DNA of 64,000 nucleotides from Sphingomonadales bacterium (GCA_016704425.1 JADJAC010000002.1:310001-374000); one strand, 5' to 3'; counted from the stretch's first letter, positions 50,463 to 60,791 are shown. Numbers and translations: made by a program. The notes: generated by a model not told the origin, from the letters alone.

Positions 50463-51941
50463 TCAGCCTTCGAAATTGTCCGCGACAAATCGGTTGAGCA
50501 ACCGAACGCCATATCCCGTCGCGCCCTTGTCCCAGACGGCTCCAGGTTTCGAAGCCCAGACCATCCCGGCGATGTCAAGATGCGCCCATTTCACGCCTTC
50601 ATCAACAAAGCGCTGAAGGAATTGCGCGGCGGTGATTGATCCTGCCTCACGTGGTCCAACATTCTTTATGTCAGCGATCGGGCTGTCGATGAGCTTGTCA
50701 TAGGCAGGCGACAAAGGAAAACGCCAAAGCGGATCGCCAGCAGCCTTGCCTGCCTTGATCAGCGATTCCGCAAGGTCATCGTCATTCGAGAAAATGCCGC
50801 CATGCTCAAAGCCCAGCGAAATGATCATGGCGCCAGTCAGTGTGGCAAGGTCAACCATGACCTTGGGCGCATATTTCTTCTGAACCCATGTCATCGCATC
50901 GCACAGGACCAGCCGCCCTTCTGCATCGGTGTTGATCACTTCGATCGTCTGGCCGGACATGGACGTCACGACATCCCCAGGCCTCTGCGCATTCCCATCC
51001 GGCATGTTCTCGACGAGCGCGCAGACACCGACAACATGGGCATTGGCCTTGCGCGTCGCGAGAGCCAGCATCGTGCCCGCCACGGCCCCTGCCCCGCCCA
51101 TGTCCCATTTCATGTCTTCCATCCCGGCAGGCGGCTTCAGCGAAATACCCCCGGTGTCAAACGTCACGCCCTTGCCGACCAGAACAACTGGAGGAGATTT
51201 CTTGCCGCCCGTTCCATCCCAACGCATCACGAGCAATTGCGGCTCGCGAACTGAGCCTTGAGACACACCCAGCAGCGCCCCCATACCGGCGACTTCCATT
51301 TCTTTCTGACCGAGGACTTCGATTTCGACGCCAAGTGCCTCAAGCTTCCGGCACCGTTCGACAAAACTTGCCGGAAAAACGATGTTCGCGGGCTCTGTCA
51401 CCAGTTCGCGGGTAAAGGAGACGCCCTCCACCACACCACGAGCAGCATCCCAAGCCACCGCGCTACCTTCTGGCGCGCCCACAATACTGACATTCTTCAA
51501 TGTGGGCTTTTGCTTTTCGGGAAGTTTTGTCCGGTAAAGGTCATAGCGCCAGCCGCGCAAGACGATGCCGGATGCCAGTCGCGCCACCGATTCCACCGAG
51601 GGTCTGATCGCAAGCCCTGATAAGTCGACCACTGCGTCTGTTTCCCCTGATGTCAGAAGACGCGCAGCCACGGCGGCACCAAGCTTTTCAAAGTCTTCGA
51701 CCGATCCCTTGCCCGCCCCTGCAAGGATTACGCGCCGGGAACCAGAATCCTGGGCGACAAAGAAATCGCTGACGCTGCCAGCATCGCCCTCAAAGCGCTG
51801 GGCGGCGCCGGCCGTCCGCAAATGCGCGACGTTTTCAGGAGACAGGCCTGGAAGCGCCGCCCCACTCAGTCCGTCTTTCGCCACGGGAAGAACCAATGTC
51901 CCGGTTGCGGGGCTCGATGTCGCAAGTGAAATGGCAATCAT
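50463..51941 (-). CDS. pepA: Leucyl aminopeptidase (M17)
   Basis: A 492-residue two-metal aminopeptidase. The family signature NTDAEGRL is at 337-344, and the metal-binding segments GKGVTFDTGGISLKP (about 257-270) and MKWDMGGAGAVAGTM (278 onwards) are present. The hexameric enzyme removes N-terminal residues in protein turnover. Its length is normal. It is convergent with eda with only 10 bp between stops, so the transcripts may overlap. Confidence 0.96.
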   Translation of the reverse strand: MIAISLATSSPATGTLVLPVAKDGLSGAALPGLSPENVAHLRTAGAAQRFEGDAGSVSDFFVAQDSGSRRVILAGAGKGSVEDFEKLGAAVAARLLTSGETDAVVDLSGLAIRPSVESVARLASGIVLRGWRYDLYRTKLPEKQKPTLKNVSIVGAPEGSAVAWDAARGVVEGVSFTRELVTEPANIVFPASFVERCRKLEALGVEIEVLGQKEMEVAGMGALLGVSQGSVREPQLLVMRWDGTGGKKSPPVVLVGKGVTFDTGGISLKPPAGMEDMKWDMGGAGAVAGTMLALATRKANAHVVGVCALVENMPDGNAQRPGDVVTSMSGQTIEVINTDAEGRLVLCDAMTWVQKKYAPKVMVDLATLTGAMIISLGFEHGGIFSNDDDLAESLIKAGKAAGDPLWRFPLSPAYDKLIDSPIADIKNVGPREAGSITAAQFLQRFVDEGVKWAHLDIAGMVWASKPGAVWDKGATGYGVRLLNRFVADNFEG

Positions 51942-52080
51942 AGTTGTTCCCTGAACTAAAATAGAGCCGCTGTTGCGGCGAATCGTCGAAACAAGCTGTT
52001 AGCCTGCCAATCGCAAGGCCGCAAAACAGCGAAGCCCGATTGCGGCAATCGCCATCCGGTGCGATAGGCGGGAAAATGTC

Positions 52081-54315
52081 ATGCATGTATGGATTCTTGT
52101 GATTTATATTCGTCGCTCCGGACTGGCTGCAGCTGCAACGATCCTGGCCATGTCTTCCATGCAGGCACTGGCCCAACTGCCTGCAGAACATACGCAATCT
52201 GCTCAAACTGCTGACGACGCAGCCATAGATTTTGCTGCCAACGGCATCGAATATGACAATGACGCCGATGTTGTGACTGCCAAGGGGGATGTGGAGATGA
52301 CGCGCGAAGGGAATCGCCTTCGTGCAGATCAGGTTTCGTGGGATCGCAAATCGGGGCGCGTCACCGCCACCGGGAACGTGTCGGTGACCAATCCCGGCGG
52401 GGACATTGCTTATGGCGATTCGATTGAGCTGACCGACACGCTGAAAGATGGAGCGGTTGAAAACCTTCTCATTGTTCTTACAGATGGCGGGCGGCTGGCG
52501 GCGGCACATGGCACACGGATAAACGGCACCAGCGCACTCGAACGCGCTGTGTACAGTCCCTGCGCCGTTGAAGACGCGGAGGGCTGTCCGAAAAACCCTT
52601 CCTGGAAGATCACGGCGTCACGCGTTTTGCACGATCCAGTCAAAAATCGTATTCGATACAAGAATGCCCGGCTGGAAATTTTCGGCCTGCCGATCGCTGT
52701 GCTTCCCGGATTTTCGCACCCGGCGGATAATCGCGGCGGATCGGGCTTGCTTGTGCCTGACATCCAGTACTCGCGAAACAATGGATTCGAGATTTCCGCT
52801 CCAGTTTTTTTCAAAATTGCAGCAAACCGGGATCTGACCCTAACGCCGCATATCTACACTGATGTTCTTCCGGCCCTGCAAGCCAATTACCGCGTCCTTA
52901 CAACCAAGGGCGCATATCAGATCGGCGGATATGCAACCTATGGCAGCCGCATCCCGACCTCGAGCTCGGCCTTGCCACAATCGCGGGAATTCAGAGGCTA
53001 TCTCGATGCCAATGGTCGCTTTCAGCTGGACCGGCGCTGGAGCATTTCCGGCTCGCTCCGACTCGCGACCGACCGCACATTCCTCCGCCGATACGACATT
53101 TCGCGGGATGACCGGTTGCGGTCCACGATCGATCTCCAGCGGTTGACCCGCACAAGCTTCTTCTCACTCTCAGGATGGGGATTGCAGACGTTACGTCCGG
53201 GGGATTCCCAGGGGCAGATACCGATTGCTGTCCCGCTCGTCGATTATCGAAAACGGCTCGACGATCCTGTAATGGGCGGGAAGATCGAGCTTCAGCTGAA
53301 CAGTCTCGCGCTTGGCCGAACAAGCGGACAGGATACACAACGAAGTTTTGCAAGCGCGCGATGGGATTTGCGGCGGTTCACGAACCTTGGCCAGGAGATA
53401 CAGCTGACCGGCTTTGCCCGTGGTGACGTCTACCACACAGACGAAGCAGGCCGAACCCTGACGGCAATCTATCGCGGCAACAATGGCTGGCACAGCCGCT
53501 TCATTGGTGCGGTTGCTGCCGAAATCCGCTGGCCGTTTTTTGGTCCTGCATTTGGGGGAACGCAGCGATTGACGCCGCGGTTGCAGATCGTTGCATCCCC
53601 AAGCACGCCAAACCTTTCCTTGCCGAATGAGGATGCGCGATCAGTAGACTTGGAGGATAGTAACCTGTTTGCGCTGAACCGCTTTCCCGGACATGACAGA
53701 TGGGAGGATGGTGCCCGGGCAACCTATGGTGTTGATTGGGCGCTCGATCTTGCCGGTTTCTCACTGCAGGCCAACATCGGGCAAAGCTACCGTCTGTCGA
53801 GTCAGCCGGCCATTTTCCCCAATGGCACCGGCCTCACCAGCCGTACGTCCGACATTGTTGGGCGCACAACACTGAAATTCAAACGCTTCGTCAGCATCAC
53901 TCACAGATACCGCTTGGACAAGGATAGCCTCGCAATTCGACGCAACGAAATCGATGCGACTATCGGCTCCGAAAAGACATACGCAGTTATCGGCTATCTG
54001 CGCCTCAACCGGGATGTGGATCCCCTGATTGAGGATCTGCGCGATCGAGAGGAGATTCGGCTGGGCGGGCGGGTCCAGTTTGCGCGGTATTGGTCGGTTT
54101 TCGGTTCAGCCATCGTCGATCTGACCGCTAAGAACGAAGATCCTCAATCACTGTCTGATGGATATGAGCCGATCCGGCACCGCTTGGGCCTAGCTTACGA
54201 GGACGATTGCATCAAACTCGGTGTGACGTGGCGGCGCGACTATGATCGCACCGGCGATGCGCGACGCGGAAATACCTATCAATTGACGCTATCCTTACGC
54301 AATCTTGGTCGCTAA
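52081..54315 (+). CDS. lptD: LPS assembly protein LptD
   Basis: A 744-residue outer-membrane protein that inserts lipopolysaccharide into the outer leaflet. After a signal peptide (SGLAAAATILAMSSMQALAQ) comes the N-terminal jellyroll (IEYDNDADVVTAKGDVEM, RADQVSWDRKSGRVTATGNV), then the barrel with many alternating strands. Cysteines occur early in the barrel (CAVEDAEGC). Gene order lptD-surA-pdxA-rsmA is conserved in proteobacteria. The first ATG at 52081 is used; another start slightly downstream is possible. Confidence 0.96.
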   Translation: MHVWILVIYIRRSGLAAAATILAMSSMQALAQLPAEHTQSAQTADDAAIDFAANGIEYDNDADVVTAKGDVEMTREGNRLRADQVSWDRKSGRVTATGNVSVTNPGGDIAYGDSIELTDTLKDGAVENLLIVLTDGGRLAAAHGTRINGTSALERAVYSPCAVEDAEGCPKNPSWKITASRVLHDPVKNRIRYKNARLEIFGLPIAVLPGFSHPADNRGGSGLLVPDIQYSRNNGFEISAPVFFKIAANRDLTLTPHIYTDVLPALQANYRVLTTKGAYQIGGYATYGSRIPTSSSALPQSREFRGYLDANGRFQLDRRWSISGSLRLATDRTFLRRYDISRDDRLRSTIDLQRLTRTSFFSLSGWGLQTLRPGDSQGQIPIAVPLVDYRKRLDDPVMGGKIELQLNSLALGRTSGQDTQRSFASARWDLRRFTNLGQEIQLTGFARGDVYHTDEAGRTLTAIYRGNNGWHSRFIGAVAAEIRWPFFGPAFGGTQRLTPRLQIVASPSTPNLSLPNEDARSVDLEDSNLFALNRFPGHDRWEDGARATYGVDWALDLAGFSLQANIGQSYRLSSQPAIFPNGTGLTSRTSDIVGRTTLKFKRFVSITHRYRLDKDSLAIRRNEIDATIGSEKTYAVIGYLRLNRDVDPLIEDLRDREEIRLGGRVQFARYWSVFGSAIVDLTAKNEDPQSLSDGYEPIRHRLGLAYEDDCIKLGVTWRRDYDRTGDARRGNTYQLTLSLRNLGR

Positions 54316-54410
54316 ACGCGGCTTTCCACGAGAGGGGTGTCAGCATCCGTTCAGCCGCACCAGGCTAACGGGCTGCTTGACCGAATAGATATGTCAGGGC
54401 TTGCTCCAAA

Positions 54411-55745
54411 ATGATTTCCTTTGCTCGTTATGGCCTTCCGCTTGCACTTGCGGCTGCATTATCGTCTCTGGCCAACGCCCAGACCGTGGTCGATGATGAA
54501 ACATTGCCGCAGGTCGGCCTCAATTTGCCTTCAACGCTCACGACGTTCGGGAAAGTCGAACCGACGCTGCGCAAGGCTACGGCGATTGTGAATGGTGAAA
54601 TCATTACCGGCACTGACGTAGAGCAGCGGCTTGCCCTTATTATCCTCGCCAACGGCGGGAAGATCGCCGATGAAGAGCGGGATCGCCTTCGGGTTCAGGT
54701 CCTGCGCAACCTCATTGATGAGGTCCTTCAGATACAGGAGGCCAAGGCCAACAAGATCGAAATCACGCAGGACGACGTCGATCGCACATATGCGCGCGTT
54801 TCGCAGAATTTCAAACGGACACCCGAGAAAATGTCCGAGTATCTCCGTGAAGTCGGATCATCGGATCGGTCCATCCGCCGCCAGATCGAAGCGGAAGCGG
54901 CCTGGAGCCGCTTGCTGCGGCGAAAGGTCGAAGTCAACATCAGCGACGCCGAGGTGAATGGAATCATCGAGCGGCTCAAGGCGGCGCGTGGCACAAGCGA
55001 ATATCGGGTTGGCGAGATTTTTCTTTCGGCAACGCCTGAAAGTTCAGAGGAAATTTTCGCAAACGGACGCAAGATCATCGACCAGGTCCGTCAGGGCGGC
55101 TCCTTTACTGCCTACGCCAGACAGTTTTCGGAAGCATCGACTGCAGTTCAAGGCGGTGATCTTGGCTGGGTTCGCGCCGCGCAATTGCCAGATGAGCTTG
55201 CCAAGGCCGTGCAGGAAATCCAGGTTGGCCAGATTGTCGGTCCAATCCAAGTCGCGGGAGGCTTCTCGATTGTCTACCTGACGGATTCGCGCAAGGTCCT
55301 GACCGCAGATCCACGTGATGCCGTTCTCGCGCTTCGCCAAATGGGCATGAGCTTCAAGGAAGGCATGTCAGCAGCAGAGGCGCAAGCCAAGGCGACCGAA
55401 TTTGCGCAAGCTACGCAGAATATGGGCGGCTGCGGCAAAGTTGAAGAAACTGCGGCAAAAATCGGCGCAGAAGTGGTCGACAATGACCAGGTCCGTGTCC
55501 GTGATCTGCCGCCCCCACTTCAGGAAATGCTTCTGAAGCTGCAGATTGGCCAGGCGACGCCGCCATTCGGCTCCCAAAAGGAAGGCGTTCGCGTGCTGGT
55601 GCTGTGTGGGCGAGACGATCCGCAAGTTGCAAGTGATCCGTCGTTCGAACAGATCATGGCCCAGCTGGAGGAGGAGCGCGTTGGTCGCAGGGCGCAACGT
55701 TACCTTCGCGATTTGCGCCGGGACGCGGTGATTGACTATCGCTGA
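54411..55745 (+). CDS. surA: Periplasmic chaperone / PPIC peptidyl-prolyl isomerase SurA
   Basis: A 444-residue exported chaperone for outer-membrane proteins. The signal peptide is LPLALAAALSSLANAQ. A SurA N-terminal domain follows (ATAIVNGEIITGTDVEQRLAL), then a parvulin domain (GTSEYRVGEIFLSATPESS to GGDLGWVRAAQLPDEL) and a second, more degenerate one. It lies directly after lptD, whose folding depends on SurA. Its end overlaps the pdxA start by 14 bp. Confidence 0.95.
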   Translation: MISFARYGLPLALAAALSSLANAQTVVDDETLPQVGLNLPSTLTTFGKVEPTLRKATAIVNGEIITGTDVEQRLALIILANGGKIADEERDRLRVQVLRNLIDEVLQIQEAKANKIEITQDDVDRTYARVSQNFKRTPEKMSEYLREVGSSDRSIRRQIEAEAAWSRLLRRKVEVNISDAEVNGIIERLKAARGTSEYRVGEIFLSATPESSEEIFANGRKIIDQVRQGGSFTAYARQFSEASTAVQGGDLGWVRAAQLPDELAKAVQEIQVGQIVGPIQVAGGFSIVYLTDSRKVLTADPRDAVLALRQMGMSFKEGMSAAEAQAKATEFAQATQNMGGCGKVEETAAKIGAEVVDNDQVRVRDLPPPLQEMLLKLQIGQATPPFGSQKEGVRVLVLCGRDDPQVASDPSFEQIMAQLEEERVGRRAQRYLRDLRRDAVIDYR

Positions 55746-56739
55746 TACGATTGCGCCGCTTGCAGTCGCCTTGGGGGACCCTTCGGGTATCGGGCCCGAG
55801 GTTGCAGCCAAGGCCTGGATGGCGCGCGATATTGCCAGACTTCACACTTTCTTTGCGGTTGGAGATGCCAGATCAATCGAGGCTGTGTGGCGCGGCCCGG
55901 TTGCTCGCATTACCGACCCCAGCCACGCGGCCAGCGTCTTTGCGAGTGCCTTGCCGGTCATCGAAGTAGAAGACGCAGGACCGATCTGTCCCGGCAAGCC
56001 TAACCAGGAGGGTGCGCGATGTGCGCTCGCTTCACTGGAAATGGCTGTCGGGCTTGCTCGTTCGGATTCGGTAAGTGCACTTGTTACGGGGCCAGTTTCC
56101 AAGATTTGCCTGTATGAGATTGGCTTTACACATCCCGGGCAGACCGAATTTGTGGCGGAACGCTGCGGCATCTCGACAGCAAATGCCGTCATGATGCTCG
56201 CCGGCCCAAGCTTGCGTGTCGTGCCCATGACCACGCACTTGCCATTGGCGGTCGTCAAGGATCGGCTGAGCATTGATTTGCTTGTTTCAAAGGGGCGCGC
56301 GACTGCAAAGGGCCTGATCCGGAACTTTGGAATTGAGCATCCTCGACTGGCATTTGCCGGCTTCAATCCGCACGCCGGTGAAATGGGTGCATTGGGGCGC
56401 GAAGAGATCGAAATCATCGCGCCGGCCGTCGCACAGCTCCGGTCGGAAGGGATTGATGCATTTGGGCCGATGGCAAGCGACGCCATGTTCCATGCCCGGG
56501 CCAGGGCGACCTATGATGCCGCCATGTGCTGCTACCATGATCAGGCTCTGATCCCGCTCAAGACGCTGCATTTTGACGATGGAGTCAATATCACGTTAGG
56601 CCTTCCCATTGTTAGGACTTCGCCCGATCACGGCACTGCGTTCGACATCGCCGGCAAGGACAAGGCAGAGCCGGGTGCCATGATTGCCGCCATTCAGATG
56701 GCCGCCACCGCCGCACACTGGCGCACACTCTGCCAATGA
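55732..56739 (+). CDS. pdxA: 4-hydroxythreonine-4-phosphate dehydrogenase
   Basis: A 335-residue NAD-dependent enzyme of pyridoxal-phosphate synthesis. The TTG at 55732 is the most plausible start, because the domain begins at once (PLAVALGDPSGIGPEV) and no ATG is available upstream. Further motifs are GHPGQTEFVAE-like (HPGQTEFVAERCG), the metal-binding CYHDQALIPLK and the end DHGTAFDIAGK. It overlaps surA by 14 bp and rsmA by 4 bp. Confidence 0.95.
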   Translation: MTIADTIAPLAVALGDPSGIGPEVAAKAWMARDIARLHTFFAVGDARSIEAVWRGPVARITDPSHAASVFASALPVIEVEDAGPICPGKPNQEGARCALASLEMAVGLARSDSVSALVTGPVSKICLYEIGFTHPGQTEFVAERCGISTANAVMMLAGPSLRVVPMTTHLPLAVVKDRLSIDLLVSKGRATAKGLIRNFGIEHPRLAFAGFNPHAGEMGALGREEIEIIAPAVAQLRSEGIDAFGPMASDAMFHARARATYDAAMCCYHDQALIPLKTLHFDDGVNITLGLPIVRTSPDHGTAFDIAGKDKAEPGAMIAAIQMAATAAHWRTLCQ

Positions 56740-57590
56740 TTGTCGATCTTCCGCCGCTTCGGGAGGTCATCGCCCGATACGGGCTGAAGGCGGAAAAGTC
56801 ACTCGGCCAGAACTTTCTGCTTGATGGGCAATTGCTTGATCGCATCGCGGCCATTCCCGGCGACCTTCGCGACAAGCCGGTCTATGAAGTCGGGCCAGGT
56901 CCCGGAGGCTTGACCCGCGCACTCCTCAAGGCGGGTGCGCTGGTCACCGTTGTCGAGCGCGACCGGCGGTGCATTCCGGCTTTGCGCGAACTGGAGGCCA
57001 TATTCTCGGGACGGCTCAGGATCGTTGAAGGTGATGCACTTGCTGTCCCGCTCGCGGACGTCCTACCTGAGGGTGGAGCTATCATTTCCAACCTTCCTTA
57101 CAATGTCGGTTCCGCATTGCTCGTCCAATGGCTTACCGAGCGGAACTGGCCTCCCCGTTGGTCAAGCCTGACATTGATGTTCCAGCGCGAGGTCGCAGAC
57201 CGGATCGTGGCCGAGGCCGGAACCGACGCATTCGGGCGTCTTTCTGTTCTGGCGCAATGGCGCTGCCATGCCCGAATTGCATTGCCGGTGCATCGGTCAG
57301 CATTTACGCCGCCGCCTAAGGTCATGTCCGCAGTGGTCCATGTCACGCCGAGCAATCAGCCCGACGGGGTCGATATCAAGGGCCTCGAGGCGATAACCGC
57401 TGCGGCATTCGGGCAACGCCGCAAGATGCTTAGGCAAAGCCTGAAGCCATTGCCGCATGCACTTGTGGCATTGGAGGCAACAGGCATTGCGCCTGATAGG
57501 CGACCTGAGACACTCTCCATCGATGAATTTATAGCGCTGGCCCGAGCTTATTGCTGCTTGACGGGTTCTGTCACGACCGGCTTGGGTTGA
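56736..57590 (+). CDS. rsmA: 16S rRNA (adenine1518/1519-N6) dimethyltransferase
   Basis: A 284-residue methyltransferase (KsgA) acting on the 3' end hairpin of 16S rRNA. The entry LKAEKSLGQNFLLDGQLLDR and the SAM motif EVGPGPGGLTRAL are present, as is the catalytic loop NLPYNVGS. The start overlaps the pdxA stop (ATGA). The last 43 bp overlap the convergent TPR gene. Confidence 0.97.
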   Translation: MIVDLPPLREVIARYGLKAEKSLGQNFLLDGQLLDRIAAIPGDLRDKPVYEVGPGPGGLTRALLKAGALVTVVERDRRCIPALRELEAIFSGRLRIVEGDALAVPLADVLPEGGAIISNLPYNVGSALLVQWLTERNWPPRWSSLTLMFQREVADRIVAEAGTDAFGRLSVLAQWRCHARIALPVHRSAFTPPPKVMSAVVHVTPSNQPDGVDIKGLEAITAAAFGQRRKMLRQSLKPLPHALVALEATGIAPDRRPETLSIDEFIALARAYCCLTGSVTTGLG

Positions 57591-58069
57591 ACGGCTTGCG
57601 CCGATATCACGGGTGCTGCAGATCCTTTTTCAATCGCCATTGCCAATTGCTGCTGCTCCGGACAGGCTGCTATGCAAAGCTGCTTGATCCTGGCGAGGTT
57701 TTCCTTTGCCTTGGTGATTGCCCCTTTTGCCACCATGGCCTCTCCCTGACCAGCCAAAGCGGAGATATCATTCGGTTCTATGAGAAGGGCTTCGCGATAA
57801 AAGCGAATGGCCTTCCCCGGTAAACCCTGCTTTTCGGCAACGCGAGCCAGAGCGACAAAAGCTCCTCGATTGCGGGGATCGACGGCCAGCGCAGTTTCAA
57901 GAAGGCCAGCCGCCTCATCATATTTCCCCGCTGCAGACAGCTGGTTTGCCTGAACCATCAGCGCGACGGATTGTGGTGAAATCTTGGAATCCGGCCGCTG
58001 CCCGTGACTGACACTGGCAACTGTCAGCAATGCAAGCGACAGGGCAAGAACGGGGGGCGAAAAACGCAT
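57548..58069 (-). CDS. Exported TPR-repeat protein
   Basis: A 173-residue protein starting at 58069, where a signal peptide begins (SPPVLALSLALLTVASVSHG). Three TPR-like helix pairs are visible (AGKYDEAAGLLETALAVDPR, GLPGKAIRFYREALLIEPN, GAITKAKENLARIKQL). A low-complexity Pro/Val tail follows. It is likely a periplasmic adaptor. No partner is apparent. It overlaps the end of rsmA by 43 bp on the other strand. Confidence 0.82.
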   Translation of the reverse strand: MRFSPPVLALSLALLTVASVSHGQRPDSKISPQSVALMVQANQLSAAGKYDEAAGLLETALAVDPRNRGAFVALARVAEKQGLPGKAIRFYREALLIEPNDISALAGQGEAMVAKGAITKAKENLARIKQLCIAACPEQQQLAMAIEKGSAAPVISAQAVQPKPVVTEPVKQQ

Positions 58070-58101
58070 CACATACTCCAAGCGAACAGATTTCCCCATA
58101 G

Positions 58102-59265
58102 TTAGCAGCGTCTTGTCAGTCTTGCGATGAAAAAACCATCCGTCCCGTCATGGGCAGGTGAAAGACGCCTTCCCGCCCCCTCTTGTCGACCAGGCAATGA
58201 ATCCAGGTCTTCGGCCAGCCAGTCGTTCTCCTTTTCAAGAAAAGCGGCAATTTGCTCTGTGCCTTCCGCTGCAATCAGCGAACAGACGGCATAAACGAGC
58301 GTGCCGCCTGGCTTCACCAGACGCGCTCCAAGTGCGAGGACATGCGCCTGCAGATCGGTGAGCCGATTGAGCCGGTCCGGCGTCAAACGCCAACGCGCTT
58401 CCGGATTCCTCCGCAATGTGCCGCTGCCCGAACAGGGGGCATCGATCAGTACGAGATCGGCTTGTCCTTCAAGATCGGCGAGTTGCGACAATTCCTGGCC
58501 GGGGTTGAGCAATCTTGCTTCGACGCTCGAAACTCCTGCCCGCTCTGCCCGCGGCGTCATCCGCTGCAGCCTGTCACGATTGGTGTCGCAAGCAACAAGG
58601 CGTCCTGTCCCACCCATGTCCGCGGCGAGCGCAAGCGTCTTCCCGCCAGCGCCAGCACACAAATCGACGACGGTCATGCCCGGTAAAACAGCGCATGCGG
58701 CCGCAACCCACTGGCTGCCCGCATCCTGCACTTCGATCCTGCCCTCTATCCATGCAGGTTGATCGTCGATGCGCATATTTTCCGAGAGGCGGACTGCATC
58801 AGCTAGGCCGGCAATGGGCTGAGCATTGGGCAATTCGCGCAAGACATTCTCTCTGTCTGTTTTCGCCCTGTTGATCCGCAAATCCATTGGCGCGCGCGCG
58901 AGCAATGCCCCATGTTCTTCTTCGGGGATGAGGCTGCCAAGCCAGGCGGGCAACAGCGACCGGCTAGCTGTCGGCTCTCCGCTGACCGCTAGCGCTGGAC
59001 CGTAGAGGGAGCCATCGAACAGGTCGTCATTTTCGCCGAGAATGCCAAGCATTGCCGCGCGACCGCTTTCAGGCATTTCGCCAAAGGCCCGGATCGCTGC
59101 ATAGACATGTTCGCGGATCGCGCGCTTGTCCTTCGATCCCGCATAGCGATGGCCCCGGATCCAATCCCCGATGATCGTGTCCGCTGCCGGGCCATTACGC
59201 CGGGCGGATTCAATCACCCGGTCGAGAATCTCGATAGCGGCCTGGACGCGCGCCGCCGGCCTCAT
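58102..59265 (-). CDS. RsmB-type 16S rRNA m5C methyltransferase
   Basis: A 387-residue RNA methyltransferase of the NOP2/RsmB type. The N-terminal about 130 residues resemble a NusB-like RNA-binding domain. The SAM motif is DLCAGAGGKTLAL (about 201-213). The two catalytic cysteines are Cys278 (DAPCSG) and Cys328 (VCSL), both required for C5-cytosine methylation. It stands in a minus-strand run with guaB upstream (3-bp gap), so the two may be co-transcribed. Confidence 0.93.
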   Translation of the reverse strand: MRPAARVQAAIEILDRVIESARRNGPAADTIIGDWIRGHRYAGSKDKRAIREHVYAAIRAFGEMPESGRAAMLGILGENDDLFDGSLYGPALAVSGEPTASRSLLPAWLGSLIPEEEHGALLARAPMDLRINRAKTDRENVLRELPNAQPIAGLADAVRLSENMRIDDQPAWIEGRIEVQDAGSQWVAAACAVLPGMTVVDLCAGAGGKTLALAADMGGTGRLVACDTNRDRLQRMTPRAERAGVSSVEARLLNPGQELSQLADLEGQADLVLIDAPCSGSGTLRRNPEARWRLTPDRLNRLTDLQAHVLALGARLVKPGGTLVYAVCSLIAAEGTEQIAAFLEKENDWLAEDLDSLPGRQEGAGRRLSPAHDGTDGFFIARLTRRC

Positions 59266-59268
59266 GGC

Positions 59269-60726
59269 TCAGCGCGTCGGATAGTTCGGGGCTTCACGGG
59301 TGATCGTCACGTCATGGACATGGCTTTCGCTCAGGCCCGCATTGGTGATCTGGATGAACTGCGCGCGCTTCTGCAAGTCCGCGATTGTGGCCGAACCGGT
59401 GTAGCCCATGGCCGCCTTCACACCGCCAACCAATTGATGAATCACGTCGCGTGCAGGGCCTTTGTATGCGACCTGACCTTCGACCCCTTCCGGCACGAGC
59501 TTCAGCTGGTCCTTGATGTCCTGCTGGAAATAGCGATCCGCTGAACCCCGCGCCATTGCACTCACGGAGCCCATGCCGCGATAGGATTTATAGGCTCGGC
59601 CCTGATAAAGAAACGTCTCGCCAGGCGCTTCTGCTGTTCCGGCGAGCAAGGACCCGACCATCACGCACGACGCGCCAGCCGCAAGGGCCTTTGCGATATC
59701 GCCAGACGTCCGCAGACCACCGTCGGCAATAACCGGGATGCCCGACTTGGCTGCTTCGGCCGCCGAGTCCATCACTGCAGTCAATTGCGGCACACCAACA
59801 CCTGCAACGACGCGGGTCGTGCAGATGGAGCCCGGCCCGATGCCTACCTTGATGCCATCTGCCCCAGCATCAATGAGCGCGCGCGTCGCCTCGGCCGTTG
59901 CGACATTGCCGGCAACGATCTGCAGAGAATTGGAAATCTTGCGGATGCGTTCGACCGCCTGCGCAACCATTTTCGAATGGCCATGTGCAGTATCGAGAAC
60001 GATCAGGTCACACTCCGCGTCGATCAGCGCTTCGGTGCGCGCGAAACCAGCATCGCCGACCGTCGTTGCAGCTGCAACACGCAACCGTCCGGTCGCATCC
60101 TTGGTGGCATCGGGATAATTGACCGCCTTTTCGATATCCTTGACCGTGATCAAGCCGACGCAGCGGAAGTCATCATCGACAACCGGCAGCTTTTCAATGC
60201 GCCGGTGATGCAGAAGGCGCTGCGCCTCGGACTGATCGACGCCCGATTTTACTGTGGCCAGATTTTCGTGTGTCATCAGTTCGCTGACGGGTTGGCTCGG
60301 GTTTTCGGCAAAGCGCACATCGCGGTTGGTCAGGATGCCGACGAGCTTGCCCGACGACTCGACCACAGGAATGCCCGAAATCTTGTTCGCAGCCATGATC
60401 GCCTTTGCGTCTGCCAGCGTCGCGGACGGTTCGATTGTGATCGGATTGACGACCATGCCGGATTCAAAGCGTTTCACCTGCCGGACAGCGGCGGCCTGTT
60501 CATCTATGTCCATGTTGCGGTGGAGCACGCCAATGCCACCGAGCTGCGCCATGACGATCGCCATATCGGCTTCAGTCACGGTATCCATTGCGGAAGAGAG
60601 GATCGGGATATTGAGCGTGATATCGCGGGTCAGCCGAGTCGAAGTATTCGCCTGACTGGGCAGGAGCTCCGACGCGCCCGGCTGGAGAAGCACGTCGTCA
60701 AAAGTCAGTCCCAGTCGGATATCCAT
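59269..60726 (-). CDS. guaB: Inosine-5'-monophosphate dehydrogenase
   Basis: A 485-residue enzyme that oxidises IMP to XMP, the committed step to GMP. The start at 60726 gives the usual LGLTFDDVLLQPGASE. Two CBS domains lie at about 90-200 (AIMAANKISGIPVV and LLHHRRIEKLPVV). The catalytic loop is GIGPGSICTT with Cys302, and the mobile flap YRGMGSVSAM is present. Length and motifs are complete. Confidence 0.98.
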   Translation of the reverse strand: MDIRLGLTFDDVLLQPGASELLPSQANTSTRLTRDITLNIPILSSAMDTVTEADMAIVMAQLGGIGVLHRNMDIDEQAAAVRQVKRFESGMVVNPITIEPSATLADAKAIMAANKISGIPVVESSGKLVGILTNRDVRFAENPSQPVSELMTHENLATVKSGVDQSEAQRLLHHRRIEKLPVVDDDFRCVGLITVKDIEKAVNYPDATKDATGRLRVAAATTVGDAGFARTEALIDAECDLIVLDTAHGHSKMVAQAVERIRKISNSLQIVAGNVATAEATRALIDAGADGIKVGIGPGSICTTRVVAGVGVPQLTAVMDSAAEAAKSGIPVIADGGLRTSGDIAKALAAGASCVMVGSLLAGTAEAPGETFLYQGRAYKSYRGMGSVSAMARGSADRYFQQDIKDQLKLVPEGVEGQVAYKGPARDVIHQLVGGVKAAMGYTGSATIADLQKRAQFIQITNAGLSESHVHDVTITREAPNYPTR

Positions 60727-60791
60727 GGCCAGCAATCGTCTTTCAAGAATCGAATCGTGGCGGCCCATGTAACCAGTGATTGGGTGAGTGG

